Source: Rhabdophis nuchalis (taxonomy: Eukaryota; Chordata; Lepidosauria; Squamata; Natricidae). From it: DNA of 64,000 bases. Below, one piece after another: positions 1 to 11,079 of this stretch. The notes under the pieces are model-generated. The model made no database searches, had not been told where the DNA came from, and worked only from the letters and a program-made list of their open reading frames with translations. The stretch covers positions 66,900,605-66,964,604 of the forward strand of contig CM077643.1 in the NCBI GenBank assembly GCA_039707465.1. The letters run 5' to 3'. Position 1 is the first letter of the stretch; every line of letters starts with the position of its first letter. The position numbers and the translations under genes were made by a program.

Positions 1-357
1 AAGAAACTCATACATGAATAAATAGTGCTATGGGCAATAAGAACTGATTTACACTGTCAGCTATCAGATTCTCTGAGCTTGGTGAGTCTTATAACTGAAC
101 TACAGGTTTAAGAACATTATACGTTCCCCTGAATTATAGCACTGCATTGAGAAGTCACGGTTTTACATGCTCCCCCAGGCAAAAAGAATACATTCTTGCA
201 CAGGTAAAGAAAATTGACCTAGCTCTCTACATATAATTATTCTTAATACAATCTGTAATGTAGTCTACCTCTAGTTTTCTTCATCTCAATTATCCAAAAC
301 TGGGCACTTGAATTTAAACTCTCTGGATACTTTTAGAAGCTAGTATTGAGAGATACT

Positions 358-455
358 CAGTGGTGGGATTTATTTATTTTTACTATGGGTTCTATGTGAA
401 TGGCTTTGTGGGCATGGCAGGGGAAGGATACTACAAAATCCCCATTCCACCTCTG
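358..455. mobile_element. 98-bp hAT-type MITE
   Basis: The block begins CAGTGGTGGG and ends CCACCTCTG, giving short inverted ends of the CAG...CTG type seen in hAT elements. It is flanked on both sides by the exact 8-bp direct repeat gagatact (350-357 and 456-463), the target-duplication length typical of hAT transposition. It has no coding capacity, so it was moved by a transposase supplied in trans. The duplication is seen directly; the superfamily assignment follows from its length and the end motif. Confidence 0.75.
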
Positions 456-774
456 GAGATACTACTCTAATTGCTTGGGGCTTTATGCTGCAAAGTTCTT
501 TATAGGGTCTCTTATTATATCTATATGAAGCTACTGGGAAGGGTCATATTCAGGTTTGGTATTATTTACCAATAGTATAGAGAAGGCATGTTCCTTTTGT
601 TGTAAAAATATCAGAGAAGGTCATCTCAAGAATCTCCTGAATGCTCTAAGCAGTAAAAGTAAAACAAACTTTTCTGGATTCCAATTTTATCCAGAAATTC
701 TACAGATAAAATCAAGGACTTTTTACAGCGAGGAGTTTGCTAAAATAGGCACATTGACAAAGTAGTCCAATTAG

Positions 775-965
775 AACATAGAATAATAGGATTGGAAGGG
801 TCCTCAGAGATCTTCTAGTCCAATCCCCTGCTGAAGTCAGAAACCTTATACCACACCAATCAAAAGGTTGCCCAATTTATTTTTGAAAACCTTCAGTGAT
901 GGAGAACGCACAACTCCAGCAGGCAAGCTATTCCACTGATTAATTGTTCTCACTGTTGGAAAAGT
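775..965 (-). mobile_element. CR1 LINE 3' end fragment
   Basis: Read on the minus strand this ends in the CR1 signature: a tract like ggactagaagatctctgagg followed by cccttccaatcc and an ATTCTATG-like terminus. The same signature occurs at 54.3-55.1 kb. Only the last ~190 bp remain, so it is a 5'-truncated, non-coding copy. Confidence 0.7.
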
Positions 966-2471
966 GTAGAGATTTGGGATTTAAAGATCCATGGCTGAAA
1001 AAACTGGAGCTCAGTTAGGATTTAAAACAATAGGCACCATAGGCTCCACAGAAGCAAATACTATCTATTGTCTCTTTCCCCATCTCATCATTATAAGCTG
1101 CACTCTTATTAAAATTGCTGTATTACAAGGTTCAGGAAAATAATTTCTGAGTAGCTTACATACAGTTAAATATAGCTTATAATGTTCTTTGCATGAAGGA
1201 ATGGTAATGAGGAGAAAAGGTGGGAGAGATGGGAGAGGAAACAGAGAATGAGGTATTCCTTTATGTCTGTAGAGGTATTTCAGTCTGGTTGCTGAGAGAC
1301 AGAAGAAAAAAAACACATTCTCACTCCAATACTGAAAGGTTCCTGTTACAGTTTTCAGTGTATATATTTTCCCCTAATTTTAACACTGTAGATTCATTCC
1401 TGAAATTCGTATTGCTCCTTCTAACTTAGCCTTGCCTTTTCTGGCATGATAGGAGACATGAATACAGCAAACAATATAGCTCTTCCTAAAGAATCAGCCC
1501 TGTGTAACTGTAAATGAAATTTAAAAAGATGAATTGACCTGGCATCTGAATGAGTGTAGTGTGGCAGTGTCTCCCACCAAAGCTATCAATGAATCTACTG
1601 AATCTACTGAGAAGCAGAGTTGCCCCTTTGATATGTTGTTGATCTGCATTTGCTAAGCAGCCTTCCCAAACTTTTATAGGTTTCAAGTTCTGGAGGTAAC
1701 ACATTCCAGGAAGGAAAGAGAGAAGGGAGGCAGGCTTGAGGTCCCGCTGAGATGTGTAATACAAATAAGCACTTTATGTTCTCAGCTTGATTTCCAGGGA
1801 ACTATTTTTAAAAATATAAAACCTGCCACTACAAATAAAGGTTCCAGCTTACATTAATGGAATAATTTTCCTAAGTTACAAAAGGTAGATTCTGCCCAAA
1901 GATTAGGGAAAATTTCCTAATGGAGAAAGCATCTTGGCAGAGAGCAAATTTGCTAGGTTTGGCAGTGATGACTTTTCCTTCACAAGCAAGCCAGACAGCT
2001 GTCAAATTCACAGAGCAGGGGTTGAACTCAGCCTATTCCGATTGTGAGTCTAAATCAGAAGCACCTTCCTTTTGCATATGCAGAATTAAGTTGTCCAACA
2101 GCTTGGTAGAACCTATGAATGAGATACAAAAAAGTCATAAGCCATTCCACAGACAACATAGTTTAGCTTAGTGAAAACAACAGAAAGAAAATGTGAGCAC
2201 AGTGTTTGATAAATGAATGAATGACTCTCTTTCTCGCCTTTCTTCTATACTTATCAGTGATTAAAAACTCATGATACTCAATGGAAAAGACAAGATTAAT
2301 AATATTCAGCTTCAAACTTTAGGGACAACAAGACCTAAATGAACTTGCTTTGGTGGAAGCTCTGTAGGCTACTGCACGGTTTTCTGCAGTATGATCAAAT
2401 GGGCAAGATCAATGGAAATTAGCAAAACTATAGAAATGTCCCATTTCCCATATTTTCTCCTTCTTTCTGTG
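966..2471. other. No recognised feature
   Basis: A/T-rich sequence with several short open frames of under 100 codons. None shows a recognisable motif, and none looks like a spliced exon pattern I can defend. Confidence 0.6.
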
Positions 2472-3062
2472 CTTATTATTATTCTGTGGTTAATCATTGG
2501 TGAGATTCACAGCCTTTGGGGCTGGTTGGTAGCTCAACAGCTCGAGTCCTAACCAAGGACCTAGGAGTTGTTAAGGTAACGTTGGAGGATATAAGCTGTT
2601 CAAAGTAGGGTGGTTTTTTGTAGAGTCAGAATGTTCAAGTCTGGTAAATTTAGAATTTCTACATAGCGAGGTAGCCCTTTAGTTATTGCTCCAAGGGCTC
2701 CAATTACAATTGGGACAACACTTGATTTCTTTTTCCATAGTCACTCAACCTAAATTTTCAAGTCCGGTACTTTGTGATTTTTTCTTGCTGCTTATTTTCA
2801 ATTTATGCATAACCAGGTATTACAATGTCAACGAACCATACTTTTTTCTTTTCAGTTATTGTTATATCAGGTGTGTTGTAGGACAAGTGCCTGTCAGTCT
2901 GAATTCTGAAGTCCCACAAGTTCTTGACTTTCTCATTCTCTAAAACTTTCTCAACCTGATGTTCCCAGTGGTTTTTGCTGTACTCAAATCCAAACTTCTG
3001 GCACAATTTCCAGTGAATGATCTTAGCAATGTGGTCATGGCATTGTAGGTAGTCAGTTTGTG
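2472..3062 (-). mobile_element. R4-like LINE, C-terminal endonuclease fragment
   Basis: The minus strand encodes the end of a retrotransposon protein with a restriction-like endonuclease. The frame through 3062-2803 contains a histidine-rich HDHIAKIIHWKLC segment, then WDFRIQTDRHLS, then the catalytic-type pair PDI...VDIVIPG. This arrangement is typical of the PD-(D/E)XK domain of R2/R4-type LINEs. The frame decays downstream but IVIGALGAI-type sequence is still visible in other frames. The element ends, in its own sense, in gattaaccacagaataataat, the 3' tail also found in the plus-strand copies at 3.1-4.8 kb. Upstream coding sequence is missing. Confidence 0.65.
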
Positions 3063-3110
3063 AAAATAATACTAATAATACTAAAAATACTAATAATACT
3101 AATAATAATA
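3063..3110. repeat. Imperfect (AATACTAAT)n tract
   Basis: A degenerate A/T repeat separates the minus-strand R4 fragment from plus-strand R4 tails. It reads as a decayed tail microsatellite. Confidence 0.6.
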
Positions 3111-3377
3111 CCGTAATAGTTCCTAGGTCCTTGGTTAGGACTCGAGCTGTTGAGCTACCAACCAGCCCCAAAGGCTGTGAATCTCACCAAAGATTAACCT
3201 AATAATAATAATAATAATAATAACTATTATTATTATTCTGACTTTACAAAAAAACCACCCTACTTGGAACAGCTTATATCCTCCGACGTTACCTTAATAG
3301 CTGTTGAGCTACCATCTTGAGCTGTTGAGCTACCATCCATCCCCAAAGGCTGTGAATCTTACCAAAGATTAACCACA

Positions 3378-3437
<60 letters not shown>
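3111..3437 (+). mobile_element. Two tandem R4-like 3' tails
   Basis: Two successive copies of the R4 3' region lie here, the first ending near 3220 and the second running from about 3236. Each carries the shared block with gagctaccaaccagcccc or its variant and the end gattaacc followed by an AAT microsatellite; the second microsatellite spans about 3379-3437. They are independent tail fragments or a duplicated end. Together with 2472-3062 they make an inverted repeat around 3.08 kb. Confidence 0.6.
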
Positions 3438-3438
<1 letters not shown>

Positions 3439-4450
3439 GTATTATTTAAGGAAGTAAATAAAGGAGGCCTTTTAAAGACAACTAAGTCAAAAGCTGAATA
3501 TAAGAAAGAAGTAATTGAGAAACGAGCTGAAAATTGGAAAAGCAAAGCTATGCATAGCCAATACTTGAAAGGTATTGAAGGCAAAGCTGACCAAAAACTA
3601 ACTTGGAACTGGTTAAGATCGGGAGTACTGAAAAAAGAAACAGAAGGCTTCCTCCTGGACTTGCGGCTGTCCTTGGATGACCATGTGATGGCCGTGGCCA
3701 GGGGGGCTTTTTATCAGGTTGGCTTGATATGCCAGTTGCGCCCTTTTCTAGATCAGGACTCCCTTCGCACAGTCACTCAAGCCCTCGTGACATCCCGCCT
3801 AGACTACTGCAATGCTCTCTACATGGGGCTCCCCTTGGGGTGCACCTGTAGGCTCCAGCTAGTACAGAATGCAGCCGCGCACGGGATTCTGGGAGTTTCT
3901 CGATACTCTCATATAACACCTCTCCTGCGCGAGCTGCACTGGCTGCCTGTGGCCTTCCAGGTGCACTTCAAGATACTGATAACCATCTTTAAAGCGCTCC
4001 ATGGCACGGGACCTGGGTATTTGCGAGACCGCCTCCTACCACATACCTCCCTCTGTCCTGTCTGCTCGCACAGGGAGAGCCTCCTCAGGGTGCCGTCTGC
4101 CGGCCAATGCCAGCTGGTGACCCCCAGGGGAAGAGCCTTCTCTGTGGCTGGTCCGGCTCTCTGGAATGACCTACCCCCCAACATTCGTACCATCATGGAC
4201 CTGCGTCTCTTCCACCGGGAGCTTAAAACTCACTTTTTCCATCTGGCTGGCCTGGCTTAGATTTTAAATAACAAATTGTTAGGGATTTTAGTAAGGGATT
4301 TTAGATGGGTTTTAAAGATGCTTTTAGCACGGGTTTAAATTTAATATATTTTTATTGTATTTATATTGTATTTTTGTATTGTTTTTAATATTTACCTGTG
4401 CACCGCCCTGAGTCCCTTTGGGGAGATAGGGTGGTATACAAATCCAAGAA

Positions 4451-4485
<35 letters not shown>

Positions 4486-4834
4486 ATATTTGGCAGCTGA
4501 AGAACAAGCCTTAGCCACAAACTACATGAAGGCAAAAATTCAACATGTTACCACCAACAGCAAATGTCGCTTCGGAAATGAGAAAGATGAGACAATCGAC
4601 CATCTGATCAGTAGGTGCAGCAAAATTTCACAAACTGACTCGCTATGTGGAGGTTCTAGGTTTACCAGACTTGAGCATTCTGACTCTACAAAGGGCCACC
4701 CTGCTTGGAATAGCTTATATCCTCCGACGTTACCTTGACAATTCCTAGGTTCTTGGTTAGGACTCAAGCTGTTGAGCTAACAACCAGCCCCAAAGACTGT
4801 GAATCTCACCAAAGATTAACCACAGAATAATAAT
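3438..4834 (+). mobile_element. R4-like LINE remnant split by an L2
   Basis: The left part (3438-3645) translates to a lysine-rich region with KSKAEYKKEVIEKRAENW and KKETEGF. After the L2 insertion (3646-4487) the frame resumes as LAAEEQALATNYMKAKI, then a Cys/His cluster (KCRFGNEKDETIDHLISRC), typical of the zinc-binding segment before an R2/R4 restriction-like endonuclease. At about 4645 the sequence jumps straight to the 3' end of the ORF and the common 3' tail, so the endonuclease core has been deleted. The tail ends in an AAT repeat at 4828-4840. This is a pseudogenised copy. Confidence 0.65.
3646..4487 (+). mobile_element. L2-like LINE, 3' 0.84 kb, nested in R4
   Basis: An in-frame stretch (to the stop at 4258-4260) encodes the conserved L2-type C-terminal domain. 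It includes [44 protein letters not shown] and a final LFHRELKTHFF. It is followed by the usual 3' UTR (gcaccgccctgagtcccttt, gggtggtatacaaat) and an AAAT microsatellite at about 4446-4487. The 5' end is truncated inside the ORF, so reverse transcriptase and endonuclease domains are absent. It interrupts the R4 reading frame, so it is younger than that element. Confidence 0.85.
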
Positions 4835-7512
4835 AATAATATAGAAGACTATATTTTTCTCCCTGGTGCTGATGCTAGCTTAGTACTGCAAACCTATTTC
4901 TCTGGGAAAAGGCCCCGGTTATGCTGTTCTACTGTGGGCATCGTTCTTAATTGATTAATTTTGGAGCAATAAAGAGTTCTGAAATTTTAGATATCTTGGG
5001 ACTGTAACATTTAATTCATTACTGCTTGTAAGTCTTCATGCAAATGACACTACAGACAGAAGAATATTAATTACATCTATTAAATAAAAAAAGAATTAAA
5101 TCTTGGCTTCCATTTTTAATTATATTGTTTCCTGCTGATTTAGTTCAGTCATTTTAAATGTGCAGAAATGCATATTTATTTCAATAGTAGTATGTCACCA
5201 ATCATTCATTTTCTCATTTTTCATGTGACATGTTTTATTTTTTAAAAAAAATTAAATGGGAATTTTCTTTCATTTACTTCTGCTGAAAACAACCATATTG
5301 CCATATACATAAATTAAGGTAGATGAACATTTGCAATGTCAGTCCCCAGCTGTTCTTAAGTTAAATAATTATCACTCTAAATGGTGAAACTATTCAATTA
5401 AGAGTTCACAATGCTTCCTTCTAACTATTATAATTGAAATTCTTTGTTATCCAATAAAATACTTGGATAATTCTTATTGTGCATTGGATGCTGGATGATT
5501 TATGATACCCAGTTATGCTGGAAAACTACACTTGGAGAATTCTGATGCTTTACAGACTTATTACATTTTCAGCTCCTGAAATTAATAGTACATTAATTAT
5601 TGATCATCGGAACCCAAATGTTTCTATTACTGCTGTCCATTATCACATAAGCTCTTTATAAAAAACAATGCTTCATTTTAATGTTCCTGATTGTCATTTC
5701 CTTCCTGCCCAATTGTTACCAATTTTTTTAAAAAAATTATTATACCATACAAACTTACCACTAAGAAATTAACAATTGGATAGTTTTTACCCCTTATGCA
5801 AAAAAAGAAAAGGAAAGGACAAAAGAAAGAAGGAAGGAAATAGGTTCTTTGGAGGAAATTGGTGGGAAAGGAACAGATTTCTCCCTCCAGTAGTATACTT
5901 TCAATAACTGCTCTAGGTATTACTCTTTCCAGGGAACAGAAGAAGAAATTGGATATGTGCAATTTTGCTGGTGTCACCATAAACTTGTTTTCTTAAAATT
6001 TTTAACCAGATATTATGTTCTCAAGGAAGTAAATATGGGAGTAGGGGTGGTGCAAATGGTGGGATTCTAATAATTTAACAATCAGTTCTCTGCCCTATTG
6101 ACCAGCTGGGTAGGTGTGGCTTGGTGGTCACGTGACTGGATGGGCGTGTTTCAGTTACAGTTTCTGTAAGCAGGGCAGAAACAACATCAGAATGTTCGCT
6201 TCCTGCCTTCCTTACAGGATCAGTGGAACCACAAGGCAGGTAAGTGCCTACCTGACTTCTGAAATGGTACATACAAATTACAAAGTTAATTTCACAGGGA
6301 AAACTGAATCACCGTGGAAGCTGCCAGGCTTTGAGAGAACATTCATTTAAAATGTAGGTTTGATTCTCACCTTAAATTTTGTTTTGAGTAAAGCAAAGGC
6401 ATTTTCAAGTGGAGGTTGAATTCTGGTGACCTCATTAATCTGTCCATCTGGTTATCTTGACAACAATGTGAATGTTGCTTTGACTTCTCAGTCAAATATA
6501 CAGTCCTGGGATTTTCTACTAGACAGCTTTGATCTTGCTTAGCTTTTTTGAGATCAGTTTAAGTCAGCTAGGTGCCAAATCAATTGAGCCCCAAAGCCCC
6601 CAGTGTCATATGTGGCTGAAATTCACTGGCCAAATACAGACCTTCAGTGGGATGAGATTCTACTAACTGTTTTGATTCTAAAAAAAATTATGCAGATCTT
6701 TAAAATAGTTTTCCTTTCCTTTCAAGTACATACATCTACATGGCAGTGATCAAATATACACCCCATATGAATAATAAAAGCATTGACAGGGGGCACACAT
6801 TGGTTAAAAATCTTATCACAGCATACAGATTTAAAATTTTAATACTTAAAATTCAAGGACTGTAAAATAAAGTAACAAAATAGGTAAGAAGAATCCTTTC
6901 TGGATTTAGCTTATCTATCTTACTCAAGCTGTAACAACTATCCAATAAAAGTACATTTTCTCTAGACATTAGATGTCCTTGAAATCTTGGAAAAGGGATA
7001 GATGCAAAAGTTGTTTATCCTATTTTGAGAGAAATAGCTCATAAAATAAAAACAATGTTTTGGGAACATGAAATAAGATATACTTAAAATTAGAGGTTAC
7101 CTTCACAAGCATACCAAATTTGGATTAGTTTGGTTTAATCACTAAAACTAAAATTAAAAATTTTTTTTAGAGTGTTTGAACTTAAATCACTGGGGATTTT
7201 TTGTCACTTTACTATGGGTCCAGCCTTCCCCACTCCCCAAAAATTAAGCAATCTTAATTTCTGGAAGAGATACCACAAGCTATGCACGTTTATTCTCACA
7301 ACCAGAAGCTGAATTTAAGAACTATTGATGATTGTGAAAACATAGATGTTGTTGCAAAATTCTTTACTTCAACATGTATAAGTTTTCATTCCAATTTGCC
7401 TTCATATTACAATGAATTGCAAAATGAAATTGGGAGCCAAATCACTAAATTGAACAAATTGTCAGATACTTACTGCTTGTGGAACGTTGCAGTCATGCTA
7501 AGCTATTAAATT
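4835..7512. other. Mostly unassigned A/T-rich sequence
   Basis: No gene-like frame. Around 6055-6160 the motif ggtgggattctaataattta followed by gtgtggcttggtggtcacgtg resembles degraded hAT MITEs of squamates, but no target duplication is visible. The rest shows nothing I can name. Confidence 0.5.
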
Positions 7513-7587
7513 AAGGTGACCAGACGTCCCGCTTTTGGTGGGACAGACCCGCATTTCAAGCATCTGCCCCACGTCCCGTGGCCTCTT
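7513..7587 (+). mobile_element. Left end of GC-rich DNA transposon
   Basis: Starts with GGTGACCAGA, the exact inverse of TCTGGTCACC at 18410-18419. With the preceding bases the inverted match is taaggtgaccaga. This 75-bp left part and the 17919-18419 right part are one element of about 0.57 kb, split by the LINE nest at 7588-17902. Flanking bases (ttaa left, ttat right) do not settle the target-duplication type. Superfamily unassigned. Confidence 0.6.
7572..7587. repeat. Target-site duplication, left copy (ORF1-only LINE)
   Basis: cgtcccgtggcctctt matches exactly, over 16 bp, the copy at 17903-17918. It brackets the minus-strand ORF1-only LINE together with everything nested inside it. Confidence 0.9.
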
Positions 7588-7601
7588 TGTATTGCAAAAG
7601 T

Positions 7602-7607
7602 TTTATT
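7602..7607 (-). promoter_or_regulatory. Polyadenylation signal AATAAA of ORF1-only LINE
   Basis: AATAAA on the minus strand lies about 15 bases before the element's 3' boundary. It sits in the same aataaaacttttgcaata context as the 3' end of the plus-strand L1. Confidence 0.6.
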
Positions 7608-7844
7608 GGTTTTTACAAATTTTTTCAGGTAGGGTAGGGTAAGGTGAAGTACAGAAATATTTTGAGAACTTTCACGTCGAGATCGTTGGCCCCTCCAGGG
7701 CTTCTTAATAAGACATTGGTGATACATTTTTCAATAATACTACAAGGTGAAAATAAATGCATACATCATAAATTCTAAGTTCAATGCTGGCAGTCGTGTA
7801 CAAACATCCAGATAAAAATTATACTGTATTAATAAAGATAAAAG

Positions 7845-8699
7845 TCATTTTTTTGATCTAAGTCTCTTAGCAATTGTGTCTTCTTGTTCTCCTTCCTGGC
7901 CCCCAATGGGCGGGGCCGTGGCCCCCTCTGCCCCTCCCGGATCTTCCCCCAGGGTAGAGGAATGTTTTTTAAGAAAGGCTTCCACCTCAGCCACTGTTTT
8001 AATCCTTACTCTTCCTCCTTCCCAGAACACCAACATCCCTTCTGGCATCGCCCACTTAAACCAAATCCCGTGTTTAAACAATTTTTTAGATAATAAGGAA
8101 TACTTCCTCCTCACCTCTCTAATCTTTTTTGGGATCTGCTTCAAGATAGTGATTTCCTTTTGTTGATGAATTAACGGACCCTCTCTCTGTGCCTTCAAGA
8201 TTCCCTCCCTAGTCGACCTTCTAACAAATTTAATATGTATCTCTCTGGGTACTTCATTTATCCTGGCATATGCTGAATTTATTCTGTAGACTAGGTCAAT
8301 GTCCTCCCTGATCTCATCTTTAGGTTTGTGTAAATAGTCTGCTAAAATTGTACTCATGCGATGAGGAAGGCATTCACCAGATTCCTCAGAAATATTCTGA
8401 AATCTTAAAAAATATGACATCCTCTCAAAATCCATCCTAGACATATGACCAGACAAATCTCCAATTTCAGTATTAATATTTTTAAGTTCCCCCTTTGCCC
8501 CAGCCAGCCCCACTTCCAACTCCTCGGTCTTCTGTGTATTCTGCATCAATTTTTTCTGTGTCTCCAAAAGTTCAAGTTTAGAGCTGCAATGATCTTTTCT
8601 CAATTCTTTAATTTCCAACACCAAGGAGTGTAACACTGCTTCCATAGCTGTCATTCTTTCTTCCAATCCTGGAGTTTTTGGTTGTTTTTTTGAAGCCAT
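7845..8699 (-). CDS. L1-type ORF1 protein (RNA-binding chaperone)
   Basis: A complete 284-codon frame starting ATG at 8699 (context caccATGG, a good eukaryotic start) and ending TGA. Residues 1-45 are basic then helical. Residues ~45-100 form a leucine/glutamate-rich coiled coil (ELRKDHCSSKLELLETQKKL). Residues ~105-195 match the L1 ORF1p RRM-like domain (DIDLVYRINSAYARINEVPR). Residues ~190-245 match the C-terminal domain (ILKQIPKKIREVRRKYSLL, then GIWFKWAMPEGMLVFWEGG). The tail is acidic then basic. L1 ORF1p forms trimers, coats the element RNA in the cytoplasm and acts as a nucleic-acid chaperone. It is clearly homologous to, but strongly diverged from, the ORF1 at 9566-10717. No ORF2 follows. 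Confidence 0.85.
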   Translation of the reverse strand: MASKKQPKTPGLEERMTAMEAVLHSLVLEIKELRKDHCSSKLELLETQKKLMQNTQKTEELEVGLAGAKGELKNINTEIGDLSGHMSRMDFERMSYFLRFQNISEESGECLPHRMSTILADYLHKPKDEIREDIDLVYRINSAYARINEVPREIHIKFVRRSTREGILKAQREGPLIHQQKEITILKQIPKKIREVRRKYSLLSKKLFKHGIWFKWAMPEGMLVFWEGGRVRIKTVAEVEAFLKKHSSTLGEDPGGAEGATAPPIGGQEGEQEDTIAKRLRSKK

Positions 8700-8869
8700 G
8701 GTGAGCTGTTAAAATCAGTGCCACTAAGATGGTGTTTTTTGGGTGCGGCCGCTGGAGCAAGTCCAGGGAAAAAAGTTCAGAAAAGTTGTAGAAAGTTATA
8801 ATATCCAGAGAGAGAGACACTTTACACTATCAATTATTAAGACAAAGAAGGCACTCCAGGGAAGGAATC

Positions 8870-8886
8870 AATTAATCCAGAAAATC
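8870..8886. repeat. Target-site duplication, left copy (plus-strand L1)
   Basis: aattaatccagaaaatc is repeated exactly at 17225-17241. It shows that the L1 inserted into the 5' UTR of the ORF1-only element. Confidence 0.9.
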
Positions 8887-9515
8887 GAGGAGTCCGCTTC
8901 CGGTTGCAGTTGCTGCCGGCAGGTTTTTTTCCAAGCCTGCCATCCCACCCCCCCGTGGAGGCATTTTTTTATACCATCAAAGCATCTCGGAACTCCAAGT
9001 TCTCAATGAACTTGCGAGGGAGTTTTTGCTGCCAGGGAGGGGCCCACTTGCGAAGCCCCCAGAGGGTTAGTTTCCTCTGAGGAGCTAGTAAGGAGAGGCC
9101 CCACCCTCCATAGGCTGCGATCTTCTCCAGGAGGGTGTGGAGCCCGTGCTAATTAGCACAGCGAAGCAAACTGCTTTTACCTTTATATCTACATTCCAAG
9201 ATACTTCGTACTTCAAAGGAAACTTCTTGGCATCTCATCGCAAGCGCAAGTAATTAAACTTGGTGATTTCACCAGAAAACAGTAGATTTCAGACACAGCT
9301 TTTAGAATGAAGGAACCAAGATGGCGTTAATTACCAGATGAGACGAAACGAAAGCTAAACTATTAACTATTAACTGACTTGTGGATTGTAGTCTCTGTGT
9401 AACCTCTGGAGTTCGAGGCGAAGGGGGAGCAGAGCTATAAAGTTAAATGCATTACATGATTTATTGTCTAATTTTGACATTTTGAAGAGAACTCTCTTTG
9501 GGAAAGTTTAAAAAC
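8887..9515 (+). promoter_or_regulatory. L1 5' UTR / internal promoter region
   Basis: This 630-bp leader precedes ORF1 and is richer in G/C than its surroundings at its start. It contains caagatggcg at about 9314-9323, a good match to the YY1 core AANATGGCG that also occurs in human L1 leaders. Promoter activity is inferred from position and the motif only. Confidence 0.5.
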
Positions 9516-10717
9516 ATGGCAACGGAACAAGCTGGTGCAGTAACTCCTCAGGATTTAAAGAATTAATGAACTTTTTGGCTAATGAGAATAAAGAGATTAA
9601 GAGAATGGTTCAGGATAAATTAGAACAATCGGATAAAAATATGCAAGCTGTGGCTAAGGGTCTGTCTGAAATTATGATTAAAATTGATAACAAAATTGAG
9701 GACCTGGCCTCAGGAGTGGAAGCCAAAGCAAAGGAAACGGACCTGAAATTTGTGGAAATGGAAGGGAACATGCGCAGGATACATAATGAGATTATTATGA
9801 TACAATTTTGCTCCATGGAGTATGCGATCAGGCTGAGGGGGATCAGAGAAAAACCTAAAGAAGACCTAAGAAAAGTTTGCGCCGATGCTTTAGCTAAATT
9901 ATTAAGAGTTGCTCCTGATGAAATTTCTGATAAGATGGATAAAATCTACAGAGTAAATTCACGTATAGCTTTACAAAGACAATTGCCAAGAGATGTTGTG
10001 ATATATTTTACTGAGAGAAATTACAGAAATGATATTATACAGAAGTCTTTCTACTCCTCTATTCACGTAGACGAACATCGGATTAGTGTTTTCAAGGAGT
10101 TGCCTCCGGCAATGTTAAAATTCAGAAGGGATTTTGGATTTTTGGTAGTGGAGCTGAAGAAAAGAGAGATACAGTATAGGTGGGATGCACCAATGGGTGT
10201 TATATTCAGATATGAAGGGGTGAGGTATCGTCTGAATACTATAGACAAGGCAAGAGAATTTTACCATGAAATACTGATGGCAACTGCAGCGCCCCCACGT
10301 ACATCTACACCTACATCAGCAGACCTGGAAGCTTTGGAGCAGAGGCTATTTGAGAAAGAGACAGAAGAACAGATACTGCAGACGCAAAAAGAGAGAGAAG
10401 CCCAGGGTGCTACAGGTGGATCTCAATTGGATTCTTCCCAGCTCCCTCTAAGTTCCTCTTTGGAGGAACCGTCTAAGACACTTATTGAAATGCCATTACT
10501 TGAGCCTGTGGAACAACGTGTTACTAGATCTACGACTAGACAATTGCTGGATTCTCAGAAGCAGGGGCAGCCACAAGGACAAGGTACCAAGAGGAACAAA
10601 GGCAAAGACAAGAAGGAAACTGAAGCTGTGGGAGGAGCAGAGCCGAAGACTAGTCTGGTGGAGAGAGATCTTCAGCAAATGCTCTCAATGTTTCAGACTA
10701 GGCCTAAAGATGTTTAA
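9516..10717 (+). CDS. L1 ORF1 protein, frameshifted near N terminus
   Basis: An ATG at 9516 opens MATEQAGAVTPQDLK and then stops. The main 383-codon frame starts at ATG 9566 and runs to TAA 10715-10717. The upstream frame joins it if one base has been lost from the A run near 9557-9559. Residues ~1-80 of the main frame form a coiled coil (NKEIKRMVQDKLEQSDKNM, then KETDLKFVEMEGNMRRIHNE). Residues ~85-170 are the RRM-like domain (IYRVNSRIALQRQLPRD) and ~175-240 the C-terminal domain (YRWDAPMGVIFRYEGVRYR). Beyond this lies an unusual ~145-residue Gln/Glu/Ser/Lys-rich extension. The stop overlaps the ORF2 start. Confidence 0.85.
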
Positions 10718-11079
10718 ACTATTATCCTGGAATGTGAATGGATTGAACTCTCCACAAAAAAGGAGAAAAATATTTAATTATTTGAAGCAATTTAATAATG
10801 ATGTGGTCTGCCTTCAAGAAACTCATATCAGACTGCAAGATCAGAAGTATTTAATGAATCCAAGATTGGGAACACTTTATGCAGCCTCCAGTTTAGTAAA
10901 GAAAAATGGTGTGGTAATATATATTAACAAAAGATTTTCAGCTAAAATTATAGAGGCGGATGACAGTGGTAGATTTATAGCAATTGAACTTGATACAGAT
11001 TTTGGTCCTATCTTGCTGGTAGGAATATATGCACCTAACCAACAACAAGAAAGCTTTTACAGGATGCTTCACTTAAAAG

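Noticed and set aside
2686..2943. Plus-strand 85-codon frame
   Set aside because: It is antisense to the R4-like endonuclease fragment.
6055..6160. hAT MITE
   Set aside because: Internal similarity only; ends and target duplication not found.
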